6,138 bases of DNA. Origin: Acholeplasmataceae bacterium. GTDB taxonomy: Bacteria > Bacillota_I > Bacilli_A > ML615J-28 > CAG-698. The notes under the pieces are model-generated. The model saw only the letters and a program-made list of their open reading frames with translations, made no database searches and was not told where the DNA came from. The stretch is taken from assembly GCA_012841765.1 (NCBI GenBank), contig DUUA01000047.1:1-6138 (forward strand), in the 5' to 3' direction. The position numbers were made by a program, and so were the translations under genes. This document shows positions 1 through 5,700 of this stretch, in pieces (the stretch's first letter is position 1; each line of letters begins with the position of its first letter).

Positions 1-2
1 AA

Positions 3-104
3 ATAGCAAAAGAAAATGGTATAGAAATTATATATATAAATAATAGAGATGCAAGAAGATATCATATGTTGAAAAATATGTTGATTCCTTTACTTAGTAG
101 ATGA
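3..104 (+). CDS. C-terminal tail of an unrecognised protein (5' end outside window)
   Basis: An open frame enters from the left edge and runs 33 codons to a TGA at 102-104. Two codons further on a TAG lies in the same frame (111-113). The visible peptide includes IEIIYINNRDARRYHML and ends IPLLSR. It has a hydrophobic beta-like stretch followed by a basic helix-like segment. The other two forward frames are closed early, at base 4 and at about base 41, so this frame is the likely coding one, and its codon use matches the neighbours. I do not recognise the family and too little is present to assign one. A promoter for the next gene follows, so this gene probably ends an upstream unit. No convincing terminator is visible between them. 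Confidence 0.5.
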   Translation: MAKENGIEIIYINNRDARRYHMLKNMLIPLLSR

Positions 105-139
105 AATAATTAGACTAATTGTAGTTAGTTAAATAAAGA

Positions 140-168
140 TTGCTAAAAATTTAATATTAAAGTATAAT
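140..168 (+). promoter_or_regulatory. Sigma-A type promoter for the PH-domain gene
   Basis: A perfect -10 box TATAAT lies at 163-168. A -35 box TTGCTA (4 of 6 matches to TTGACA) lies at 140-145, with an optimal 17-base spacer. Transcription would start near 175, giving a leader of about 45 bases before the ATG at 220. The promoter sits in the gap after the upstream gene, so the PH gene is likely transcribed as its own unit. Confidence 0.7.
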
Positions 169-219
169 TCTTTTATGGATAATGTTAAAAGAAAAGCAAA
201 AAAATTGTGAGGTGGTTTC

Positions 220-606
220 ATGAATGAAATTCAAAAAAGTTATTTGAGTTTGTTGGGATGTGCTTTATGGAGTTGGGTCTTATTTTTTATTCCTTTACTA
301 ATCAGGTTTGTTAGAATTAAGGCTAGGAAATATACTTATGATGATAGTAATATTTATATAGAGGAAGGTTTTTTTATTAAAAACTCTATGTCTATTCCAT
401 TGATAAAAATTGAAACTGTACAAGTTTGATCTAATCTTTTGGGTAATGGGGTTGTTAATCTCAATTCAAGGGCTGCAGGCACTAGGTATGCAAGTATGCA
501 TAATCTAGAATATATCAAAAATGTTAAAATAGTAGGTAATGATTTAACAAATGCAATCACTAATGCGAGAGAAGTGCAAGGAATTAAAACTATTGATATT
601 TTTTAA
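220..606 (+). pseudogene. Bacterial PH-domain (bPH2/YdbS-like) membrane protein, interrupted by one in-frame TGA at 427-429
   Basis: The reading frame starts at ATG 220, preceded by a good ribosome binding site (AGGTGG, 210-215). It is open for 69 codons, meets TGA at 427-429, then stays open in the same frame for 58 more codons to TAA at 604-606. Residues about 9-29 form one hydrophobic membrane segment containing two TGG-coded Trp. Next comes a PH-like core: KYTYDDSNIYIEEGFF (37-52), then IPLIKIETVQV (59-69). After the TGA come LLGNGVVNLNS and a final helix. This matches the usual bPH2 order of a strand after the membrane anchor, an 'IPL.kIe.VqV' strand, then a 'GxG.v.l' strand. Such proteins are small membrane-anchored proteins of poorly known role. 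The sequence after the TGA shows no frameshift or decay, so the interruption is either recent, a sequencing error, or read through. If TGA stops translation, the 69-residue product loses half the domain. Confidence 0.65.
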
Positions 607-630
607 ACTAAATATTAAATTGTAATAAAG

Positions 631-681
631 AAGGATACAAGATTATGAAATATTTAAGACTTCATATGCTGTATCCTTTTT
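631..681 (+). terminator. Rho-independent terminator after the PH-domain gene
   Basis: AAGGATACA (631-639) pairs perfectly over 9 bp with TGTATCCTT (670-678). Inside it a second 5-bp stem, ATGAA (645-649) with TTCAT (661-665), closes an 11-base loop. The structure is followed at once by a T run (677-681). The stem is AU-rich, as expected in this genome. A short A-rich run precedes it, so it might act weakly in the other direction too. It separates the PH-gene transcript from the polA operon. Confidence 0.75.
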
Positions 682-696
682 AAATATTGTTTTTTC

Positions 697-737
697 ACTT
701 TTAAAAATTACATTTATAAAGCAACGATTTTAAAAGT
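697..737. repeat. Inverted repeat in the polA upstream region
   Basis: ACTTTTAAAA (697-706) is repeated as its exact reverse complement TTTTAAAAGT (728-737), with 21 bases between. Each arm has a self-complementary TTTTAAAA core, so the arms are also direct repeats of that core. The right arm ends about where a -35 box would lie for the -10 at 760-765, so it could be an operator. In a genome this AT-rich, chance cannot be excluded. Confidence 0.35.
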
Positions 738-756
738 ATAAAAAACTCTAAATTTA

Positions 757-765
757 TGGTAAAAT
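757..765 (+). promoter_or_regulatory. Extended -10 promoter element for the polA operon
   Basis: TGGTAAAAT (757-765) is an extended -10 element: TG, one base, then TAAAAT (5 of 6 matches to TATAAT). The -35 region is poor (TATAAA at 737-742 with a 17-base spacer), which is tolerated when the TG extension is present. Transcription would start near 772, leaving a leader of only about 15 bases. That leader consists mostly of the ribosome binding site AAAGGGTGAT (774-783) before the ATG at 787. Confidence 0.5.
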
Positions 766-786
766 AAGATATAAAAGGGTGATGAA

Positions 787-3408
787 ATGAAAAGAATTAC
801 ATTAGTAGATGGAAACAGTTTAATGTTTAGAGCATATTATGCAACAGCATATACAGGCAATTTTATGCAAAATTCGCAAGGATTATATACAAACGCTATT
901 TTTGGTTTTGTAAATATGATGAATAGTTTAATTGAATCAAAAGATATAGAATATCTTTTTGTTGCTTTTGATGCTGGAAAAGAAACTTTTAGACATAAAG
1001 AATATAGTGAATATAAAGGAACAAGATCAAAATTACCAGATGAATTAAGAATGCAAATTCCTTATGTTAAAGAATATTTAGATGTTTTAGATATCAAAAG
1101 ATATGAGGTATTAAATTATGAGGCTGATGATTTGATAGCTACTCTTGCAAGAAATGCCTATGATGAATTTGATGAAATTCATATTGTGACAGGAGATAAA
1201 GATTTATTGCAATTAGTTAATAGAAAAATTAAAGTGCATTTGACTAAATCTGGAGTAAAAGATTTAGATGAAAATAATAGCGATAATTTTTTTGAGAAAC
1301 ACGAAATAACACCAGAACAAGTTCCAGATTATAAAGGATTAGTTGGCGACCCTTCGGATAATTTACCAGGCATTAGAGGAGTTGGCAATAAAACTGCTAT
1401 TAAATTATTGAATAAATATCATACTATTGAAGGTATCTATAATAATATAGATGAATTAAAAGGTAAACTTAAAGAAAAGTTTATTGATGGCAAAGAAATG
1501 GCGGCTAAGTGTAAACATTTAGCAACTCTTAGTTATAATGTTGAAATACCTTATGATATAAGCGAATTATATTTTGATTATTTAGATAATGCTAAGTTAA
1601 TAGAGTTTTATAAAAGAATGGAATTTAATAGTTTACTTAAAAGAGTTGATGATATTAAAGTTGATTATGAAGAAACTGTAAAAATTATTAAAGATTTTAA
1701 TTATGATTTCTCGAATATTAGTTCTAAATTTAGTGTTTGTGTTGAATATTTTAAAAAGTCGTATGATTCAGATTCTATTTTGGGATTAGGAATATATAGT
1801 ATTGATGATAACTTCTTTGTTACAATGGAAACTGTAAAAAATAATAAATCTTTAAAAGCTATTCTTGAAAGCGATAAGTATTTAAAGGGGAGTTTTGATT
1901 ATAAGTTTTTATATGTTGTTTTAAAAAAAATAGGAATTAATATAAAAGGAGTTATTTTTGATTTATTACTTTCTGCCTATTTAATTAATCCTCAATATGC
2001 AAATGAAGATATTAAAATTGTGAGTGAGAATTTTATGGGAGCTTTTTTACCTTTTCAAGATAGTGTTTACAAAGTTGAAAAGAAAAAAATGATTCCTCAA
2101 TTAGAGAAATATGCTCAATATGCCGTGAATAAAGCTAAGGTAATTTTTAATTTAGAAGAGACTTTGTTTATTAAATTAAAAGAAGATAATATCTACTCGC
2201 TATATTTAGAAGAATTATCTTTATCAGAAGTATTAGGAGATATGGAAATTAACGGCTTATTGATTGATGAAAAGAAACTTCTTGATGTCGGTAAAGGATT
2301 TGAAAAAGAAGCTAACCGGTTAACAGAAAACATATATAAGTTGGCTGGAGAAGAATTTAATGTTAATTCTTTTAAACAAACAGGTGAAATTCTTTTTGAG
2401 AAATTACAATTGCCACATGGTAGAAAAACTAAAACTGGCTTTTCTACAGGTGTTGATGTTTTAGAAAAATTAGCACCTAATTTCAAAATTGCTGAAGATA
2501 TTTTAGAATATCGGATGTACAATAAATTAGTTACTACTTATGTAAATGGTATTTATCAAGTTAGTGATGAAAATCATTTTATCCATCCAATATATAAACA
2601 AGCATTAACTTTAACAGGAAGATTATCTTCTGTTGACCCTAATATTCAAAATATGCCTATTAGAACTAAAACTGGGCAAGTAATTAGAGAAATATTTATT
2701 TCTAGATTTGTTAATGGATATATTTTAAGTGCGGATTATTCTCAAATTGAATTAAGAGTTTTAGCGCATATGGCGGATGATCAAGCAATGATTGCATCAT
2801 ATAATGAAGGTATTGATATTCATACAAGAACAGCAGTTAGTATTTATGATGTTGTATTAAGTGGAGTTAGTAAAGAGATGAGAAGAAACGCAAAAACTAT
2901 TAATTTTGGAATAATTTATGGAATGAGCCCTTGGGGCTTGAGCGAATCTTTGAATATTTCTGTAGCTGATGCTACAAAATATATTGATAAGTATTTTGCA
3001 ACTTTCCATAAAGCTAAAGAATTTTTAGATAAGCAAATTGAAGATTGTAAGAAAGATGGTTATACAACAACTATCTTTAATAGAAGAAGATATATTGATG
3101 AAATTAATAGTAGTAATAATCAAGTAAGAAACTTTGGTGAAAGAACAGCAATGAATGCGCCTATTCAAGGAAGTGCTGCTGATATTATTAAAATTGCGAT
3201 GAATAAAATTGATAAAAGAATGAAAAATGAGAAAGTTAAATCAATTATGATTTCTCAAGTTCATGATGAGTTGTTGTTTGATTTAGTTCCAGAGGAAATT
3301 GAATTAATGAAAAACCTTGTAAAAGGAGAAATGGAAAATGCTGTTTCATTAAAGGTTCCTTTGATTGCTGATGTTAAAATAGGAAGAAATTGGTTTGAGG
3401 CTAAATAG
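787..3408 (+). CDS. polA: DNA polymerase I
   Basis: Fills gaps in excision repair and replaces RNA primers during lagging-strand synthesis in the cytoplasm. The 873 residues are close to the Bacillus length (about 880). Residues 1-290 are the 5'-3' nuclease: VDGN with D8, FDAG with D62, YEADD (111-115), TGDKD (135-139), VGDPSDNLPG (186-195), then a helix-hairpin-helix. Residues about 310-470 are the 3'-5' exonuclease fold, but catalytic positions look lost: E. coli D355, D424 and D501 align by eye with C, L and K. Residues 480-873 are the polymerase. TGRLSS is followed by motif A ADYSQIELR (catalytic D650), motif B from R699 through K703 and F707 to Y711, and motif C QVHDE (824-828, catalytic D827). 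Phe at 707 predicts discrimination against dideoxynucleotides. The start is fixed by AAAGGGTGAT upstream and by homology. The stop is TAG, and both Trp codons are TGG. Confidence 0.98.
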   Translation: MKRITLVDGNSLMFRAYYATAYTGNFMQNSQGLYTNAIFGFVNMMNSLIESKDIEYLFVAFDAGKETFRHKEYSEYKGTRSKLPDELRMQIPYVKEYLDVLDIKRYEVLNYEADDLIATLARNAYDEFDEIHIVTGDKDLLQLVNRKIKVHLTKSGVKDLDENNSDNFFEKHEITPEQVPDYKGLVGDPSDNLPGIRGVGNKTAIKLLNKYHTIEGIYNNIDELKGKLKEKFIDGKEMAAKCKHLATLSYNVEIPYDISELYFDYLDNAKLIEFYKRMEFNSLLKRVDDIKVDYEETVKIIKDFNYDFSNISSKFSVCVEYFKKSYDSDSILGLGIYSIDDNFFVTMETVKNNKSLKAILESDKYLKGSFDYKFLYVVLKKIGINIKGVIFDLLLSAYLINPQYANEDIKIVSENFMGAFLPFQDSVYKVEKKKMIPQLEKYAQYAVNKAKVIFNLEETLFIKLKEDNIYSLYLEELSLSEVLGDMEINGLLIDEKKLLDVGKGFEKEANRLTENIYKLAGEEFNVNSFKQTGEILFEKLQLPHGRKTKTGFSTGVDVLEKLAPNFKIAEDILEYRMYNKLVTTYVNGIYQVSDENHFIHPIYKQALTLTGRLSSVDPNIQNMPIRTKTGQVIREIFISRFVNGYILSADYSQIELRVLAHMADDQAMIASYNEGIDIHTRTAVSIYDVVLSGVSKEMRRNAKTINFGIIYGMSPWGLSESLNISVADATKYIDKYFATFHKAKEFLDKQIEDCKKDGYTTTIFNRRRYIDEINSSNNQVRNFGERTAMNAPIQGSAADIIKIAMNKIDKRMKNEKVKSIMISQVHDELLFDLVPEEIELMKNLVKGEMENAVSLKVPLIADVKIGRNWFEAK

Positions 3409-3411
3409 AGG
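3407..3411 (+). promoter_or_regulatory. Ribosome binding site overlapping the polA stop; decides the nitroreductase start
   Basis: AGAGG shares bases with the polA stop codon TAG (3406-3408). Six bases separate it from ATG 3418, whereas the in-frame TTG at 3412 follows it directly with no spacer. This favours ATG 3418 and suggests that ribosomes finishing polA reinitiate on the next gene. Confidence 0.65.
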
Positions 3412-3417
3412 TTGAAT

Positions 3418-3921
3418 ATGGATATAATAAATAAAAGAAGAAGTATTAGAAAATATATTAATAAGGAAATAGAACAAGAAGTTTTAGAAAAAATTGTTAG
3501 AGCTGGCATGCAAGCACCAAGTGCTATTAATCAACAACCTTGGCATTTTTTTGTAATAAAAGACAAAGATAAATTAATAGCTTTGTCCAAATTAACAATG
3601 TATTCTAAAATGTTAGCTAACGCTTCTGCTTGCATTTTGCTTGCTACAGATAAGAGAAATGTAAAGGCAAGTACAATGTATTCACAAGATATGGCTGCTG
3701 CTACACAAAACGTTTTATTAGAAGCAGCTTATTTAGGTGTTGGGAGTTGTTGGATAGGAATTTATGGAAGAATTGACAGAATGGAAAAAGTAAAAGATTT
3801 TCTTCTATTAGAAGAACATTTTGAACCATTTGCTTTAGTGTCTTTAGGCTATCCAGAAAATAAAGATGATTTTAAATTTGTTGATAGATACAATATAAAC
3901 AAAGTTACATACGAGGTATAA
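3418..3921 (+). CDS. Short nitroreductase-family FMN oxidoreductase
   Basis: A member of the nitroreductase superfamily: homodimeric cytosolic flavoproteins that reduce nitro compounds, quinones or other acceptors with NAD(P)H. It has 167 residues from ATG 3418, the size of the compact forms common in anaerobes. The N-terminus has the FMN-phosphate motif RRSIRKY (7-13). It is followed by APSAINQQPWHF (33-44), whose Ser and Asn face the flavin. Then come the segment GVGSCWIG (107-114) and the C-terminal VSLGYPEN (141-148), typical of this family. Both Trp codons are TGG. It lies 9 bases after polA, and its last codons contain the ribosome binding site of mutM, so it is inside the operon. The true substrate cannot be told from sequence. 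Alternative family names such as NADH dehydrogenase/NAD(P)H nitroreductase describe the same fold. Confidence 0.93.
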   Translation: MDIINKRRSIRKYINKEIEQEVLEKIVRAGMQAPSAINQQPWHFFVIKDKDKLIALSKLTMYSKMLANASACILLATDKRNVKASTMYSQDMAAATQNVLLEAAYLGVGSCWIGIYGRIDRMEKVKDFLLLEEHFEPFALVSLGYPENKDDFKFVDRYNINKVTYEV

Positions 3922-3922
3922 T

Positions 3923-4753
3923 ATGCCTGAACTTCCAGAGGTTGAAACAGTTAGATTAACTTTGCTTCCCTTACTTAAAGATAAGAAAATTGTTAATGTA
4001 GATATCTACTATGAAAATATTATTAAAAATATAGATGTTTCCGAATTTAAGAAGCAAATTATAAATCAAAGAATTAAAGATATATTAAGATTTGGCAAAT
4101 ATTTGGTTTTTGTTTTAGATAATTCTTTTCTTATTTCTCATTTAAGAATGGAAGGAAAGTATTATATAAAATTAAATGAAATTAAAGATAAGCATGAACA
4201 TATCAGGTTTTATTTAGATTCTGGAGAAACACTTAGGTATCATGATATTAGAAAGTTTGGAACAATGAATTTATTTTCAAATATTTCTTTAAATGAACTT
4301 TTTAAGATTAAACCACTAAGTCAATTAGGGTATGAACCTTTTGATCCTAAATTAGATGTTAAATATTTAAAGAATAAATTTAAGAATAGTTCTAGAGCGA
4401 TAAAAACTATGTTGTTAGATCAAAGTATTATTGCAGGACTTGGAAATATATACGTTGATGAAGTCTTGTTTTTATCAAATATTAATCCCTTGACTAAATC
4501 AAAGGATATAAATAATGAACAATTACAATTAATTATTGATTCTTCAATTGATACTTTAATAAAAGCAATTAAACTAGGAGGAACAACTATTCATAGTTTT
4601 AGTAGTGAGGGAATAAGTGGAAAGTTTCAAAATGAGTTATTAGTTCACACAAAAAAAAGATGTCCAAAATGTCATAATTATATTAAAAAAATAAAGATTG
4701 GCGGTAGAGGGACGTATTTTTGCCCAGTATGCCAAAAGGAAAGGGATGAGTAA
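3923..4753 (+). CDS. mutM: Formamidopyrimidine-DNA glycosylase (8-oxoguanine DNA glycosylase/AP lyase)
   Basis: Removes 8-oxoguanine and formamidopyrimidines from DNA and cuts the abasic site by beta,delta-elimination, starting base excision repair. The protein has 276 residues, the normal length. After Met removal the N-terminus is PELPEVETVR, with the catalytic Pro and Glu. RFGKYL (56-61) carries the conserved lysine K59. LRYHDIRKFG is the family's DNA-contacting segment. AGLGNIYVDEVLF (from A171) is the helix-two-turn-helix. A zinc finger C-x2-C-x16-C-x2-C uses C247, C250, C267 and C270, with the GRGTYFCP loop intact. All key residues are present, so it should be active. GAGG (3913-3916), inside the end of the nitroreductase gene, serves as ribosome binding site. 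The 3' end overlaps coaE by 8 bases. No Trp occurs. The gene is also called fpg. Confidence 0.97.
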   Translation: MPELPEVETVRLTLLPLLKDKKIVNVDIYYENIIKNIDVSEFKKQIINQRIKDILRFGKYLVFVLDNSFLISHLRMEGKYYIKLNEIKDKHEHIRFYLDSGETLRYHDIRKFGTMNLFSNISLNELFKIKPLSQLGYEPFDPKLDVKYLKNKFKNSSRAIKTMLLDQSIIAGLGNIYVDEVLFLSNINPLTKSKDINNEQLQLIIDSSIDTLIKAIKLGGTTIHSFSSEGISGKFQNELLVHTKKRCPKCHNYIKKIKIGGRGTYFCPVCQKERDE

Positions 4754-5327
4754 AATGATTATAGGGATAACTGGTTCTATAGCAACAGGTAAATCAACTT
4801 TATCCAAATATTTACAAGAACTAGGTTATAAAGTAATCAATACTGATGAGCTAGCTCATCAAGTTCTAACTTTTCCTGATGTGATAAAAAAAATTGGCAT
4901 TTTAATTAGCAAGGATGTTGTTGAAGGTGGTATAATAAACCGCAAGCTATTAGGAAAAATTGTTTTTAATGATTCAGAAAAATTAAGGATTTTAAATGAG
5001 ATAACTCATCCAGAAATATTTAAATTAACTAAAAAATTATCTAAAAAAAACGGGGGAGTAGTTTTTATAGAAATACCTTTACTTTTTGAAACTAATTTTA
5101 CCGAAATTGTTGATAAAACATTAGTAATATATGCAGATGAAAAAGAACAAGTAAAAAGATTAAGAAAAAGAAATAATATATCTAAAGATGAAGCTATTAA
5201 TTTAATTAACAAACAAATGAGTATAAACGAAAAAGTTAAATTAGCTGATTATATAATTGATAATAGTACAACTATTGAAGATATGAAAATACAAGTTTGT
5301 AATTTATTGAAAAAGGAGAATTTATGA
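4746..5327 (+). CDS. coaE: Dephospho-CoA kinase
   Basis: Phosphorylates the 3'-hydroxyl of dephospho-CoA with ATP, the last step of coenzyme A synthesis. It has 193 residues, normal for the family. The P-loop is GSIATGKS (10-17). The second motif reads VINTDELAHQV (30-40): the usual first Asp of D-x-D is Asn32, while the second (D34) is kept. INRKLLGKIVF and ITHPEIF follow, then IEIPLLFE and the Arg-rich lid KRLRKRNNISKDEA. ATG 4746 is chosen because AAGGA (4736-4740) sits 5 bases upstream. ATG 4755 (MIIGITGS), nearer the usual family start, is almost as good. The longer in-frame start at 4698 lies within the mutM zinc-finger codons and is unlikely. The gene ends TGA TGA (5325-5330), overlapping the next start, so the two are probably coupled. 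Confidence 0.95.
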   Translation: MSKMIIGITGSIATGKSTLSKYLQELGYKVINTDELAHQVLTFPDVIKKIGILISKDVVEGGIINRKLLGKIVFNDSEKLRILNEITHPEIFKLTKKLSKKNGGVVFIEIPLLFETNFTEIVDKTLVIYADEKEQVKRLRKRNNISKDEAINLINKQMSINEKVKLADYIIDNSTTIEDMKIQVCNLLKKENL

Positions 5328-5698
5328 TGAAATTGAAAGATTATTTTAGTAATAATTTTGAAACAAAAGAAGATCATGAAATGGACAGTTTAAGAACGAG
5401 ATATTATCGAGGTAGAAATGAACAAGTAAAAGAAGTAGCTTATGCTTTGATTAAAAATGAAAAGGGAACCATTACTGATGACATTCCTCAGTTTAGCGAG
5501 ATTATTTTTAATACTTCTACTTATTCAGCAACTCTTACTATTATATCGCCGAAAATGACTGAAACTGCAATTGATATTAAAGTAACAACTTATTATACAA
5601 TTGCTGCTGGTAGAGGGAAAAAGATTATTGAACGTTTTTACAAATATTTTGATAGTAATTTACCTTTTAAAGGCGTTAGTTTATATAGAGGGATGTAA
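5324..5698 (+). CDS. Unrecognised 124-residue protein between coaE and dnaB
   Basis: It starts at ATG 5324, or at ATG 5327 which directly follows it, behind a strong ribosome binding site AAGGAG (5313-5318). The start overlaps the coaE stop codon. I do not recognise the family. Residues 1-45 look helical and charged, including RTRYYRGRNEQVKEV. Residues 55-92 look like three beta strands rich in Thr, Ile and Tyr, for example YSATLTIIS and TAIDIKVTTYYTI. They are followed by a Gly-Arg-Gly-Lys turn, the basic helix KKIIERFYKYFD, and the tail FKGVSLYRGM. There is no signal peptide, membrane segment, cysteine or tryptophan, so it should be a soluble cytoplasmic protein. In Bacillus, nrdR lies before dnaB, but this protein has no zinc ribbon and is not NrdR. 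Its place suggests a link to replication, which is inference only. Confidence 0.85.
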   Translation: MMKLKDYFSNNFETKEDHEMDSLRTRYYRGRNEQVKEVAYALIKNEKGTITDDIPQFSEIIFNTSTYSATLTIISPKMTETAIDIKVTTYYTIAAGRGKKIIERFYKYFDSNLPFKGVSLYRGM

Positions 5699-5700
5699 TT

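Noticed and set aside
114..129. ACTAA...TTAGT hairpin as a terminator for the first gene.
   Set aside because: The stem is only 5 bp, AU-rich, and is followed by AAATAAAG with no T-tract.
427..470. Selenocysteine at the PH-gene TGA.
   Set aside because: No stable hairpin resembling a bacterial SECIS is visible just after the TGA, and selenocysteine is not known in this domain family.
2193..2522. Reverse-strand open frames inside polA and coaE (also 3261-3509 and 5006-5212).
   Set aside because: They lie wholly or largely opposite well-supported genes, lack plausible ribosome binding sites and show low-complexity composition typical of antisense shadows.
304..4240. Reassignment of AGG or CGG, as reported in some uncultured Bacilli.
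   Set aside because: AGG encodes the conserved Arg in the MutM LRYHD segment and an Arg in CoaE KLRIL. CGG encodes the expected Arg in the polA EYRMYNK segment. Both fit Arg.
4698..4745. A longer coaE start at 4698.
   Set aside because: The added residues merely read the mutM zinc-finger codons in another frame, and no CoaE has such an extension. ATG 4746 or 4755 fits the family.
220..5330. Whole genome using TGA as Trp (code 4, Mycoplasma-like).
   Set aside because: All Trp codons in polA and the nitroreductase are TGG, the long genes have no internal TGA, and coaE would lose its natural stop at 5325-5327. One TGA in one gene is not enough.
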